Positions 8,156 to 16,784 of a DNA stretch of 64,000 nucleotides are shown here, piece by piece. The stretch spans positions 62,001-126,000 of the forward strand of contig NZ_CP019791.1 of the NCBI RefSeq assembly GCF_002007645.1, written 5' to 3'. The notes below the pieces were generated by a model, which was not told where the DNA came from, did no database searches, and worked only from the letters and a program-made list of their open reading frames with translations. The position numbers and the translations under genes are program-made. Source of the stretch: Anaerohalosphaera lusitana (GTDB lineage Bacteria > Planctomycetota > Phycisphaerae > Sedimentisphaerales > Anaerohalosphaeraceae). Positions within the stretch are counted from its first letter, which is position 1; every line of letters starts with the position of its first letter.

Positions 8156-9543
8156 TGCAAAGAATTAAACCATCAAAACACGTTCTGATCATCGACTCGG
8201 ATGTCTCGCCTGTATTACTGCAGGCCTGTGCCGCACAGGGTGTGCGAACCGTGGTCGCTTCGAGCGGGAAAGATGCGTTTAAGAAGCTGGGTAACAATGA
8301 ATTCGATCTGGCTATAGTCACCAACAGCCCGGCAACAGGTTTCGATCTGGAAACATGCAAGGAGCTGAAGAGTTCAGCGAAAGAGGAAAACCCCGAACTG
8401 CCTGTTATCATGCTGAGCGAGGAAGACAGCAGCCGGGCGGGCATCTCCGCTATCAGAGAAGATTTTGCCGACTTTTTTACAAAACCTTTGAGCAAGGACC
8501 AGGCCTGCAAGCTGGTCGAGACCTGGCTGCCCAACCACAATACACATGTCATGGCGGCACTGGGCAATGTTGGCCGCAGTTTGATGGTCGGCAAGAGTCA
8601 GGCGTTATCGAAGACGATCCACATGGCCAGGCGTGTTGCTGGTACGAACGCTCCGGTTCTTATCTGCGGAGAGAGCGGGACGGGCAAGGAGCTGCTCGCA
8701 CAGTACATACACGATCAGAGCCAGCGAAACAATGGGCCGTTCGTAAAGGTAAACTGCGCATCATTGAGCGAATCATTGCTCGAAAGCGAGCTGTTCGGCC
8801 ATGAAAAAGGGTCCTTTACAGGTGCCCAGTCGACTCGCAAGGGCAGGTTCGAGCGGGCTAACGGCGGGACCCTTCTGCTCGATGAAATAACAGAGACTCC
8901 GCCTGCGTTCCAGGCACAACTGCTTCGCGTACTCGAAGAGCAGAGGCTGGAGCGCGTGGGCAGCGAAAACGATATAAATGTCAATGTTCGGGTCATAAGC
9001 ACAACCAATCGCGACATTGCTGAAGAGGTTCGGAGGGGCAATTTCCGTGCGGACCTGTACTACCGTCTTTCGGGTGTTAGAATCGTGGTGCCGGCGCTGC
9101 GAGAACGGAAGGAAGACCTGGAAGAGCTTATCTGGCACTTTATTAACGAATTAGCCAGCGAAACCGGCAGAAAGATAGGCAAGCTCGACGCCGTTCTGGT
9201 CGATGTATTCCAGAGGTACGGCTGGCCGGGCAATGTACGCCAACTCCGCAACGTGATACGCACCTGTTTGATACTCGGGACCGGCGAAACGCTGCAATTA
9301 GCGGACGTTAGCTGGCTTTTCGAAGAGCTAAATACCGACCATGAGGCCCAGATCAATGGGCTCGCAGACATGATCGGGACGAAAAGCCTTGCCGAGATCG
9401 AGCAGCAGGCCATTCTGGCGACTCTCGATCAGACGCAGGGCAACCGGACAAAAGCCGCCGAGGTGCTCGGTATCAGTGATCGTACCATCAGGGAAAAGAT
9501 CAAACGTTATCGGAACCGCGATCTATTACAGGAAACAGCTTAG
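8155..9543 (+). CDS. second sigma54-dependent activator with pseudo-receiver domain
   Basis: 462-residue NtrC-type regulator. The N-terminal fold looks like a receiver (HVLIIDSD at 9-16, FFTKP at 107-111), but the phosphoacceptor position reads IVTN where an Asp is expected, so control by phosphorylation is unlikely. The AAA+ domain has Walker A GESGTGKE (172-179), sigma54 loop GSFTGA (219-224), Walker B LLLDE (about 240-244) and the arginine-rich FRADLYYRL segment. A Fis-type HTH ends the protein (TKAAEVLGISDRTIREKI). It is encoded inside the sigma54-driven operon, so it could drive positive feedback on its own promoter and on flgD-flgE. It is paralogous to the activator at 2926. Confidence 0.92.
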   Translation: MQRIKPSKHVLIIDSDVSPVLLQACAAQGVRTVVASSGKDAFKKLGNNEFDLAIVTNSPATGFDLETCKELKSSAKEENPELPVIMLSEEDSSRAGISAIREDFADFFTKPLSKDQACKLVETWLPNHNTHVMAALGNVGRSLMVGKSQALSKTIHMARRVAGTNAPVLICGESGTGKELLAQYIHDQSQRNNGPFVKVNCASLSESLLESELFGHEKGSFTGAQSTRKGRFERANGGTLLLDEITETPPAFQAQLLRVLEEQRLERVGSENDINVNVRVISTTNRDIAEEVRRGNFRADLYYRLSGVRIVVPALRERKEDLEELIWHFINELASETGRKIGKLDAVLVDVFQRYGWPGNVRQLRNVIRTCLILGTGETLQLADVSWLFEELNTDHEAQINGLADMIGTKSLAEIEQQAILATLDQTQGNRTKAAEVLGISDRTIREKIKRYRNRDLLQETA

Positions 9544-9566
9544 AGCAATAAGTACCGGGAGTAAAA

Positions 9567-10118
9567 ATGGCTGACGAAGAAAAGAAAAAAAAGGACACCA
9601 AAGAGAAAAAGCGTCCCTGCCTGTTGGGACACATCATCACCGCTGTTATAAGCCTGACATTTGCGGCGGGCGGTTATTTTGTCAGCGGCTTGTTTGCGGA
9701 CACTAAACCGCAGGGTGAGCAAGCTGCCGAGGAGAAGAAAGAGGACCCATCGGCAGAGATCAACGCCCTTCTGGCTGAGAGCACAGAGGGCAGCAAGCCC
9801 TGGACTTACGAACTGGAGCCGGTGGTTGCAAATCTCAATGAGCCGGGAGCGACCAGATTCGTTCGAGCGACGTTGATAATGGAAATCTCCGGAGATATGG
9901 CACAAGAAAAAGGAAAAGAGTTCCTTGGGCTCAAAACGCCTTATCTGCGTGACTGGCTGACGACGTTTCTGTCAAGTCTGACGCTGGACGAAGCGAACGG
10001 AGGCAAGAACAAAGAACGCATTAAAAATCTCGTCTGTGACGAGTTTAATCGAAGACTTTTCCCTGATTCAAAACCGCTAATCAAGCAGATACTGCTAAAA
10101 GAGTTCGCGATACAATGA
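9567..10118 (+). CDS. fliL: flagellar basal body-associated protein FliL
   Basis: Single-pass inner membrane protein that sits next to the stator and supports motor torque. It has a Lys-rich cytoplasmic start, one membrane helix (about residues 22-42, ITAVISLTFAAGGYFVSGL), a charged linker and a periplasmic domain with the FliL pattern (YELEPVVANLNEPGATRFVR). 183 residues is typical. Its stop overlaps the start of fliM (ATGA), the usual fliL-fliM arrangement. Confidence 0.88.
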   Translation: MADEEKKKKDTKEKKRPCLLGHIITAVISLTFAAGGYFVSGLFADTKPQGEQAAEEKKEDPSAEINALLAESTEGSKPWTYELEPVVANLNEPGATRFVRATLIMEISGDMAQEKGKEFLGLKTPYLRDWLTTFLSSLTLDEANGGKNKERIKNLVCDEFNRRLFPDSKPLIKQILLKEFAIQ

Positions 10119-11107
10119 CCGAAGCCATGACCGAAAACATGATCAGCAAGGACCAGCTCAAGGCGCTGCTCGCCAAGGCGAAGCAGAACCTGCCTGTGGA
10201 GGAGCCGGACGTCGACGCTGTCGAATACGACTGGACGCGTCCGCACCACTTCAGCACCCGGCATCATCGCAGGCTGAAGGAATTTACCGATGAGCTGGAT
10301 ATTGAACTTGCTGAACAGTTCATGAGCGTCTATTCGGACGAGGTAACGGTCACAATTCCCGGAATCGAGGAGCATTTCGCGACAAAGCTGCAGAATATAC
10401 AGAATAACACACGCGGCTGTCATTACCTGACGTTCGGCGAAGAAGGCGGAGCCCCGATAGGCATGGTCATCCTACCGAAACGATCAGCCGTTCATTGGGC
10501 CGCGAAAATACTGAAGGACGCCATACCGGAAAACGTCGACGAAGCGGAGCTGTCGCAGCTTGAGATGTCACTGCTTACCGATCATGTCAAAAAGATCATC
10601 AGCGTTCTTTCGAATTGCTTTACAAGACATAACCTGCCGGCGTTGAAGAGCGGACACGAACTGACATTTGAAGAGTGGCCGCTGGAGAACATCACGGACT
10701 TCGAAGAGATGTCCGTACTCGAATTCGCCGTCGCTGATGGGGAAGAGCAGACGAGCGCATCTTTTGCAATGCTGTCGCGAAGCTTTGACTCGATGTTCGA
10801 CATAAGCAGCGAACAGAAGAACCTGACCGCGAAGCAGATCCAGGATCTGATCGTTGGGCACCTGAACAACATACCGCTGGAAATGGAATGCCAGTTGGGT
10901 ACAGCATCGGCAGCGGTTGCGGATCTGATGACCGTCGAAGAGGGTGACGTTCTCGTGCTCGATCAGACGGTGGATGCGCCCGTGGAGCTGAAGATCGACG
11001 GAAGCGTTTTTTATCACGGCAAACTCGGACAATCAATGAACCGCTATGCGGTCACGATAACGGATATAGTCAAAAAACCCGCAAACAGCATCATCCAGAC
11101 GGGTTAG
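10115..11107 (+). CDS. fliM: flagellar motor switch protein FliM
   Basis: C-ring protein that binds the chemotaxis signal and sets rotation direction. The middle CheC-like domain and the C-terminal SPOA domain (LMTVEEGDVLVLDQ, VFYHGKLG) are recognisable, and 330 residues is usual. The N-terminal CheY-P docking peptide, normally close to LSQEEIDALL, reads ISKDQLKALLAKAKQ, so the EID part is altered. It is coupled to fliL by a four-base overlap and followed by fliN. Confidence 0.9.
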   Translation: MTEAMTENMISKDQLKALLAKAKQNLPVEEPDVDAVEYDWTRPHHFSTRHHRRLKEFTDELDIELAEQFMSVYSDEVTVTIPGIEEHFATKLQNIQNNTRGCHYLTFGEEGGAPIGMVILPKRSAVHWAAKILKDAIPENVDEAELSQLEMSLLTDHVKKIISVLSNCFTRHNLPALKSGHELTFEEWPLENITDFEEMSVLEFAVADGEEQTSASFAMLSRSFDSMFDISSEQKNLTAKQIQDLIVGHLNNIPLEMECQLGTASAAVADLMTVEEGDVLVLDQTVDAPVELKIDGSVFYHGKLGQSMNRYAVTITDIVKKPANSIIQTG

Positions 11108-11140
11108 AGCTTCATAAGAAGAACACGGAAGGTTTTTATT

Positions 11141-11476
11141 ATGGCAGAAACTGAACAGGCAGTGGAACAGGACGCTAAGACGACCCAGGCACAGGAAGTG
11201 GAACTCGGTGAAGCGGTGGATTCGGCGAAGGGCCAGGGCGAGGGCAATCTCGACCTGCTGCTGGATATCACCATGTCGATCACGGTGAACCTGGGCGATG
11301 CGCAGGTTCCGATCAAGCAGCTCCTGCAGCTCGGTCCCGGTTCCGTGCTTCAGATGGACAAACTCATCGACGAACCTGCTGAGCTGTATGTGCAGGGCAA
11401 CAAATTCGCAACAGGCGACATCGTAGTAGTGGACGGCCGATTCGCCATCCGCATCAAAGAAGTTCTCGGTATCTAG
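11141..11476 (+). CDS. fliN: flagellar motor switch protein FliN
   Basis: 111-residue C-ring subunit. An acidic/polar tail of about 35 residues precedes one SPOA domain with the FliN signature (ITVNLGDAQVPIKQLLQLGPG and GDIVVVDGRFAIRIKEV). It follows fliM directly, as expected for the switch complex, and pairs structurally with the SPOA domain of FliM. Confidence 0.93.
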   Translation: MAETEQAVEQDAKTTQAQEVELGEAVDSAKGQGEGNLDLLLDITMSITVNLGDAQVPIKQLLQLGPGSVLQMDKLIDEPAELYVQGNKFATGDIVVVDGRFAIRIKEVLGI

Positions 11477-11494
11477 CAAATTCCCAGGTAATAT

Positions 11495-13621
11495 ATGAGC
11501 GGTCAGAAAGCACTCGGTAATGGTCCGATAGTATCGTCATTAGCAAACCACAGCAACGTGGTCTTCGCTGTCGGTCTGGCGACGATACTGGCAATGCTCA
11601 TCGTGCCGCTGCCGCCGGTGCTGCTGGACGTCCTGCTGGCGTGCAGTATAGGTCTGGCTGTTGGTGTGCTGATCGTAACGCTCTCGGCCAAGAAGGCGCT
11701 GGAGCTTAGCACGTTCCCGTCGCTGCTTCTGTTCGTCACACTTTACAGGCTGAGCCTTAACGTATCATCTACGCGTCTGATCCTGCTCAAGGCGGATGCG
11801 GGAAATATCATCGACACGTTCGGCCAGCTCGTTATCGGCGGAAACCTCGTCGTGGGCCTGGTCATGTTCCTGATCCTGGTCGTGATCCAGTTCGTTGTGA
11901 TCACGAAAGGTGCCGAGCGTATCAGTGAAGTTAACGCACGTTTCGCGTTGGATGCGATGCCCGGTAAGCAGATGGCGATCGACGCCGATCTGAATGCCGG
12001 CGCGATCACGGATGCCCAGGCGAAAGAGCGAAGAGACGCTATCGCTAAGGAAAGCGAGTTCTACGGTGCCATGGATGGTGCCAGTAAGTTCATCCGCGGT
12101 GACGCGATCGCAGGCTTGATCATTACCTGCGTGAACCTCGTCGGCGGTATTATCATAGGTTCGATGAACGACATGTCTGTCAGTGAGGCCGCGGCACGCT
12201 ACTGCACGCTGTCCATCGGTGACGGACTGGTGAGTCAGATACCGTCGGTCATCATAGCGATAAGTTCAGGCTTTTTGGTAACCAAGACTTCTTCGACGGA
12301 AAGCGTGAGTCATGACCTGACCAACCAGATGCTTCGCAATCCGCAGTCGCTGATGATCGCGGGTATACTGATCGGAGCGATTGGTCTGGTGCCGGGGCTG
12401 CCCAAAGTACCGTTCTTCGGCCTGGCAGTTGCTTGCATCTTTGTCTCGCAGTCGCTTAAAAAGGCGGCCCGCAAGGATGAGGAAAACGAGTCGACCGCTG
12501 AGAAAAGCGAAAAGGCCCAGGAGTCCGAGAAGACGCCTGTCGAGGACCTTCTCAATATTGATATGATCTCAGTGCAGGTTGGCGTTCGGCTGATACCGAT
12601 GGTGGACCCGCGAAAGAAGAGCAGTGTGTTCGATAGGATCGGGGCGTTGCGGCGCAAGTTCGCGAAGGAGCTGGGGCTGATAATTCCGCTGGTGCGTCTT
12701 TGCGACAATATCAATATCGAGCCGAACGCTTACGAGATACGGCTGTTCGATCATACTATCGCGTCCGGCAGGCTCGAGCCGGATAAGTATCTGGCAATGG
12801 ATCCGGGTACGGTGCACACACCGATCCAGGGACAGCAGACCACCGAGCCGGTCTACGGTCTGCCCGCTATGTGGATCAGCGAAGAGCAGAAGGAACAGGC
12901 CGAGCTGTGCGGATACACCGTGATAGATTGCGAATCGGTTTTGATAACGCATCTGTCGGAAACGCTGGCACAGCACGCACACGAACAGCTTACCCGCGAA
13001 GATGTCCAGCAGCTTGTTGATCGTCTGCGTAAATCGCAGCCGTCGCTGGTCGGCGACGTGGTGGGTGAACAGGTTTCGGTCGGACTGTTGCAGCGCGTTT
13101 TGCAGAAGCTGCTCAAGGACCGCATACCGATCAAAAATCTTGCGATTATTCTTGAAGCCCTTGGCGAGCATATCTCGAAAACTAAGAGTGCAACTGTCCT
13201 GACGGAGCTGGTTCGCAAGGCTTTGCGAAGGACGATAACCTCGCGGTACAAGGACCAGATGACAGGCAAGATCATGGCGATAACTTTTGACCCGCATCTC
13301 GAGCATCAGATGGTCTCCTCGCTGCAGACGCAGGGTGAAGAACTCGTGCTGAGCATATCGCCCGAGCTTGCGATGCAGATACACGAAGGTGTCGCGGCAG
13401 CGTGGAAGTCGGCGATGAACAAGGCATGCGAAAACGTGGTTCTGCTTTGCGACAGCAGACAGCGATCCGCTCTTGCCGAGATGCTGGAAAGATCACTGCC
13501 CCGGCTGCCGGTTCTGTCATACGACGAGATCGAGCCGGGCACGGATATGGAGACAGTTGAGAATGTGGCTTTGCAGACCAGCGATGCGATGGCACTGAAT
13601 GGTCAACAGAGTAACGTTTAG
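11495..13621 (+). CDS. flhA: flagellar export apparatus protein FlhA
   Basis: Large membrane component of the flagellar type III export gate. The N-terminal half has about eight membrane helices starting near residue 18 and the FHIPEP cytoplasmic loop (NARFALDAMPGKQMAIDADL). The C-terminal half is the cytoplasmic docking platform for chaperone-substrate complexes. A Glu/Lys/Ser-rich linker (about 325-345) joins them. 708 residues is normal. FlhB and the FliPQR proteins are not in the window, so the rest of the export gate lies elsewhere. Confidence 0.95.
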   Translation: MSGQKALGNGPIVSSLANHSNVVFAVGLATILAMLIVPLPPVLLDVLLACSIGLAVGVLIVTLSAKKALELSTFPSLLLFVTLYRLSLNVSSTRLILLKADAGNIIDTFGQLVIGGNLVVGLVMFLILVVIQFVVITKGAERISEVNARFALDAMPGKQMAIDADLNAGAITDAQAKERRDAIAKESEFYGAMDGASKFIRGDAIAGLIITCVNLVGGIIIGSMNDMSVSEAAARYCTLSIGDGLVSQIPSVIIAISSGFLVTKTSSTESVSHDLTNQMLRNPQSLMIAGILIGAIGLVPGLPKVPFFGLAVACIFVSQSLKKAARKDEENESTAEKSEKAQESEKTPVEDLLNIDMISVQVGVRLIPMVDPRKKSSVFDRIGALRRKFAKELGLIIPLVRLCDNINIEPNAYEIRLFDHTIASGRLEPDKYLAMDPGTVHTPIQGQQTTEPVYGLPAMWISEEQKEQAELCGYTVIDCESVLITHLSETLAQHAHEQLTREDVQQLVDRLRKSQPSLVGDVVGEQVSVGLLQRVLQKLLKDRIPIKNLAIILEALGEHISKTKSATVLTELVRKALRRTITSRYKDQMTGKIMAITFDPHLEHQMVSSLQTQGEELVLSISPELAMQIHEGVAAAWKSAMNKACENVVLLCDSRQRSALAEMLERSLPRLPVLSYDEIEPGTDMETVENVALQTSDAMALNGQQSNV

Positions 13622-13642
13622 GCGATCTGAAAGGAAGCAGAA

Positions 13643-13873
13643 GTGAAGCAGTACATTCGTTCACTTGCAGTAACAGTAGCAGTTTTGGCGTTTTTCCTGA
13701 TCGCGGGAATCGGCGCCTGCAGTGATGTCGATCCGCTGGTATGCGGTTACCGCGGAATATGCGGCGCGATCTTTGTGTACGTCGGAGCGACGATCGCTTT
13801 GCGTCTTGCGATGCGGATCGTTGTAGCGCAGATCATATCGAACCAGGGCAATCAGAACAGGAATGGTAGTTAG
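13643..13873 (+). CDS. small two-helix membrane protein between flhA and fliA
   Basis: 76 residues from a GTG start preceded by AAGGAAG. Two hydrophobic segments (VTVAVLAFFLIAGIG and GAIFVYVGATIALRLAM) flank a short loop with two Cys (DPLVCGYRGICGA). Many flagellar operons carry flhF and flhG at this position, which are absent here. The gene is packed two bases before fliA, so it is cotranscribed with flagellar genes. It resembles no family I can name. It may be an accessory export or basal-body protein. Confidence 0.7.
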   Translation: MKQYIRSLAVTVAVLAFFLIAGIGACSDVDPLVCGYRGICGAIFVYVGATIALRLAMRIVVAQIISNQGNQNRNGS

Positions 13874-13875
13874 CC

Positions 13876-14667
13876 GTGACAGATCACCGTCAACAACAAG
13901 CAGTCCTTGACGATCAGATGCAGTTGAAGTCGCTCGCTGCGAGAAAGTACGCCCAGCAGCAGAAGCAGCCGAACGCTGATCAGCGGGTCACACAGTTTCT
14001 GCCGATGGTCCACAAGCTCGTCAGCAAGGTGACGAGCTACCTGCAGCCTCCGCTGACCCGCGACGATCTTGTCAGCGCGGGAACCATAGGCCTGATCAAA
14101 GCTGCCCATGATTACGACAGCACGAAGAACGCCGAGTTCCAGACTTACGCCTACATACGCATACGCGGCGCGATCATCGACGAATTGCGCAGTTGGTCGT
14201 TCGCTCCGCCGAGCCTGAACAAACAGCTCCAGGAAGCACAGACGATACACGATGAAGTGATGGCCCATACCGGTCATTCACCAAGCGATGAGGAAGTCGC
14301 GAAGAAAATGGGCATCGGCGTTGACAAGCTGTACAAAACATACGAGCAGGGACGGGCCAGGTACTTTTTGTCCATGAGCGGCTACACCGAGGATGAGCCG
14401 GCGTTGGCTAATGTGCTGGCAGGTTCGGAATCAGGCCAGCCCGAACAGCGGATCGAACGTGAAGAACTTGTTCATGACTTGGCGGACGCGATCGAACGTC
14501 TGCCCCAGAAACAAAGGCAGATCGTCATACTGTATTACCAGCAGGAACTGACCATGAAGGAGATCGCCGAGGTTCTCGAAATAACCGAATCCCGGGTAAG
14601 CCAGCTTCATTCGTCAGCGGTGTTCAAACTCGGATCGTTGTTGAAGGATCATGACAATGCCCGATAG
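13876..14667 (+). CDS. fliA: flagellar RNA polymerase sigma factor FliA (sigma28)
   Basis: Directs RNA polymerase to late flagellar promoters. 263 residues from a GTG start. Region 2 is clear (DLVSAGTIGLIKAAHDYD, then YAYIRIRGAIIDELRSW), region 3 follows with PSDEEVAKKMGI, and region 4 ends in an HTH (MKEIAEVLEITESRVSQLHS). There is no region 1, as in the FliA/WhiG/SigD group. It is part of the sigma54-driven operon, so sigma28 should appear only after the sigma54 class is on. A sigma28-type promoter and an anti-sigma factor gene lie 2 kb downstream. Confidence 0.93.
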   Translation: MTDHRQQQAVLDDQMQLKSLAARKYAQQQKQPNADQRVTQFLPMVHKLVSKVTSYLQPPLTRDDLVSAGTIGLIKAAHDYDSTKNAEFQTYAYIRIRGAIIDELRSWSFAPPSLNKQLQEAQTIHDEVMAHTGHSPSDEEVAKKMGIGVDKLYKTYEQGRARYFLSMSGYTEDEPALANVLAGSESGQPEQRIEREELVHDLADAIERLPQKQRQIVILYYQQELTMKEIAEVLEITESRVSQLHSSAVFKLGSLLKDHDNAR

Positions 14668-14896
14668 AGACATCAACATCGGAAGGGTTGACTCTCTGCA
14701 CCATGTCGCGGGCAAAAAGAACCTGCATAACGAAGTAGAAAACAAGGAACATAAACGCAAACGCGAGCAGAAAAAAAGAGAACAACGCCGTCGAGCGATG
14801 CAGCAGCAGCTCGATGAGTTGGTCGAAAAGGAACTCGAATCGCTCAGCGAACAAACGGATGACGACGGCGAAGGACATATTGATTTTCACGCATAA
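14651..14896 (+). CDS. small charged coiled-coil protein overlapping fliA
   Basis: 81 residues, starting 17 bases before the end of fliA. The middle is a continuous Lys/Arg/Glu/Gln helix (about residues 22-68), probably coiled coil, and the tail is acidic. The overlap suggests translational coupling. Small charged helical proteins in such places are often export chaperones or FliJ-like factors, but no family signature is visible. An ATG two codons further in is also possible. Confidence 0.6.
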   Translation: MTMPDRDINIGRVDSLHHVAGKKNLHNEVENKEHKRKREQKKREQRRRAMQQQLDELVEKELESLSEQTDDDGEGHIDFHA

Positions 14897-14907
14897 ACGA
14901 GGGAACG

Positions 14908-15141
14908 ATGCTGACTAAACCGGCTGCAAGAATAATCAAAAAGAAAAATATCACGATTGACGGCAAGATATCACTGGACAGCGCTGGTAATGCAACCGCG
15001 GCCGGCACGCAGCAATCAGCTCCAAAGCCGGGAGCTAAAGCGACAGCGAAAATCATCGAAACAACCCAGACCTACGCCACAATTGAAGTGACCTGCGGAT
15101 GCGGAACTAAAAGCTACATCCAATGCAATTATATACAATAA
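14908..15141 (+). CDS. small protein with CxC/C motif in the flagellar operon
   Basis: 77 residues, basic at the N-terminus (PAARIIKKKNITIDGKI), with an Ala/Gly/Pro-rich middle and a C-terminal TCGCGTKSYIQCNYIQ that could bind a metal or form disulfides. It is preceded by GAGGGAACG and lies 11 bases after the previous gene. There is no membrane segment. The function is unknown. Operon membership suggests a flagellar or regulatory role. Confidence 0.6.
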   Translation: MLTKPAARIIKKKNITIDGKISLDSAGNATAAGTQQSAPKPGAKATAKIIETTQTYATIEVTCGCGTKSYIQCNYIQ

Positions 15142-15161
15142 TTCTTATCACGGGGAAGAAA

Positions 15162-15683
15162 ATGAGATCAGTAATATCAATCGCTGTTATAGCTGTCAGC
15201 CTGGTACTCACCGGCTGCGCTGAGATGGAAAAACCTGTCGAGATAAGGCTCACTGAACCGGCCAAGCCTGCTCAAGCCACAACAGAACGGCAGAGATTTG
15301 ACGGCGCAACTGCTCAACAAGAGGCGCAGGCAGCATCTCAGGTCTATACCACGCGGATACTGACTGAAGAAAACAAGGAGCTTCGCAAGCAGATAGACGA
15401 GCTCACCGCCGAAAAAGAGGCCCTGATGGAGGATAACCAGGTTCTGGAGAAACGTGCCGTCCTGCTGAAGGAAAACCTCGCCCAGACCGAAAAAGAGCTC
15501 GAAGAAGCGAATGAACTGCTCATCGATATGCGCATGGAGCTCGATAAGTGGAAGGAAAACGTACTCGGTTATCGTGAAGAACTGCGTACCGTTCATACAG
15601 AACAGCTTCGCGCACTGGCGAAGATCCTCAAGCTCATGGGCGCTGAAATGGTCCAGCAGGAACAGCAGTCCGAGGGACAGTAG
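15162..15683 (+). CDS. coiled-coil lipoprotein at the end of the flagellar operon
   Basis: 173 residues from the ATG at 15162 (GGGGAAG just upstream). A lipoprotein signal ends at the lipobox VLTGC (Cys18). After a Thr/Ala/Gln-rich stretch, residues of about 75-155 form one long coiled coil of Glu/Leu/Lys heptads (ENKELRKQIDELTAEKE). It should be tethered to a membrane with the coil in the periplasm. It could be a periplasmic spacer or ring-associated protein. No family was recognised. Confidence 0.72.
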   Translation: MRSVISIAVIAVSLVLTGCAEMEKPVEIRLTEPAKPAQATTERQRFDGATAQQEAQAASQVYTTRILTEENKELRKQIDELTAEKEALMEDNQVLEKRAVLLKENLAQTEKELEEANELLIDMRMELDKWKENVLGYREELRTVHTEQLRALAKILKLMGAEMVQQEQQSEGQ

Positions 15684-15715
15684 TCCGTTGATCAAATCCT
15701 TTTTGGGATGCATTT

Positions 15716-16354
15716 ATGACCTATAAAAGCAAAATACTAGCTCTAGCGGCAATTAGCGCGATACTGCCCCTGGCCGGGTGCAAGGTTCTTGTGGCGCCGG
15801 ACACAACCGAGCCTGCGATCACTTATTACCGCAATCCTTACGCTGACCTGCACAGAGTGGGCAAGGTCGTCCTGCTGGAGCCCGAAAATGAGTCGGCATA
15901 TCCGCAGATATCAGAAGATATCACGGCCCAGCTTGCAGAATCCATCTATAAAAAGCAGATTTTCGGCCTTCGTTCGCTTTACAGGTCCGACCCGGCATGG
16001 CAGAGCGTAAACATAGACGGAGAAGGAACTTACAAAGAAGACCAGCTCGAGCTCATTCGGAATTCACTAGGCACCGACGCCATAATGTACGGCCAGGTGC
16101 TCCAGTACCAGCCCTATCCACGCATGTCCATAGGACTGCGTCTTAAACTCGTGGACTGTCATACAGGCGAGCTACTGTGGGCTATAGAGCAGGTGTGGGA
16201 CAGCACCGACGGAAACGTAGTGGAGCGGATCAAGCGGTTTTTTGAGACGCAAATGCGTGAGGGATACAAGCCCATGGATTGGCGGATGGCGCTGAAAAGC
16301 CCGCGTATATTCAACAAATTCGTCGCCTACGAGGTTGCCGAAACCCTGCAGTAA
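15716..16354 (+). CDS. lipoprotein of unknown function following the flagellar operon
   Basis: 212 residues with a lipoprotein signal and lipobox PLAGC (Cys22). The body (GKVVLLEPENES, ITAQLAESIYKKQIFG, GTDAIMYGQVLQYQPYP, LVDCHTGELLWA) has the alternating strand and helix pattern of CsgG-like or GNA1162-like outer membrane lipoproteins, in which a conserved nucleoside-binding-like fold is reused. That comparison rests on pattern only. It lies 32 bases after the coiled-coil lipoprotein and is probably the last gene of the sigma54 operon. Confidence 0.7.
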   Translation: MTYKSKILALAAISAILPLAGCKVLVAPDTTEPAITYYRNPYADLHRVGKVVLLEPENESAYPQISEDITAQLAESIYKKQIFGLRSLYRSDPAWQSVNIDGEGTYKEDQLELIRNSLGTDAIMYGQVLQYQPYPRMSIGLRLKLVDCHTGELLWAIEQVWDSTDGNVVERIKRFFETQMREGYKPMDWRMALKSPRIFNKFVAYEVAETLQ

Positions 16355-16412
16355 GATACTGAAAACGCAATTTTGCCGGTAAAAAAGTTTTTGAAGTTTT
16401 TCAGGTTTTTTT

Positions 16413-16439
16413 TAAAGTTCTGGCGGTCCGCTTCGACAA
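16413..16439 (+). promoter_or_regulatory. sigma28-type promoter of flgM
   Basis: TAAAGTTC, 11 bases, then TTCGACAA. The -35 box matches TAAAGTTT at seven of eight positions and the -10 box matches GCCGATAA at five of eight, with the canonical 11-base gap. It lies about 80 bases before the flgM-like gene. flgM is a classic sigma28 target, giving autoregulation. Confidence 0.6.
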
Positions 16440-16517
16440 TGACTTTGAACGGAGCGAAAGAAGCCCGCTCGATCAGTACAGAAAACCGGCATTACAGGAA
16501 AAGAGGAAGTAAACAAA

Positions 16518-16784
16518 ATGAATATAAATCCTGCTAACAGAATATCAACCCACATGCAGGACCTGCTGAATAACGACAGGCCGGGCCAGAAGAGCCGTAA
16601 TTCAAAGGCTCTGGAGTCCACCATAGGTAAGGATTACAGCGGCACTATTGAAAGAGCCCGAAATCTGGGAACAGTAGACAGGACCGCAGTCGCGCAGGCA
16701 AGAAGTCTGCTTCAGAGCGGTGAACTCGAAACCAGGCAGAATATTGAAGCAACCGCCCGCAGAATCCTGACCGTGGGCCTGTAA
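16518..16784 (+). CDS. flgM: anti-sigma28 factor FlgM-like protein
   Basis: Binds FliA and holds it inactive until it is exported through the finished hook. 88 residues, no membrane segment. The N-terminal half is polar and probably disordered. The C-terminal half (VDRTAVAQARSLLQSGELET, then NIEATARRILTVGL) fits the FlgM pattern of two sigma-binding helices around an S/G-x-E/Y turn. RBS GAGGAAG. Location next to the fliA operon and behind a sigma28-like promoter supports the call. Sequence match alone is modest. Confidence 0.75.
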   Translation: MNINPANRISTHMQDLLNNDRPGQKSRNSKALESTIGKDYSGTIERARNLGTVDRTAVAQARSLLQSGELETRQNIEATARRILTVGL

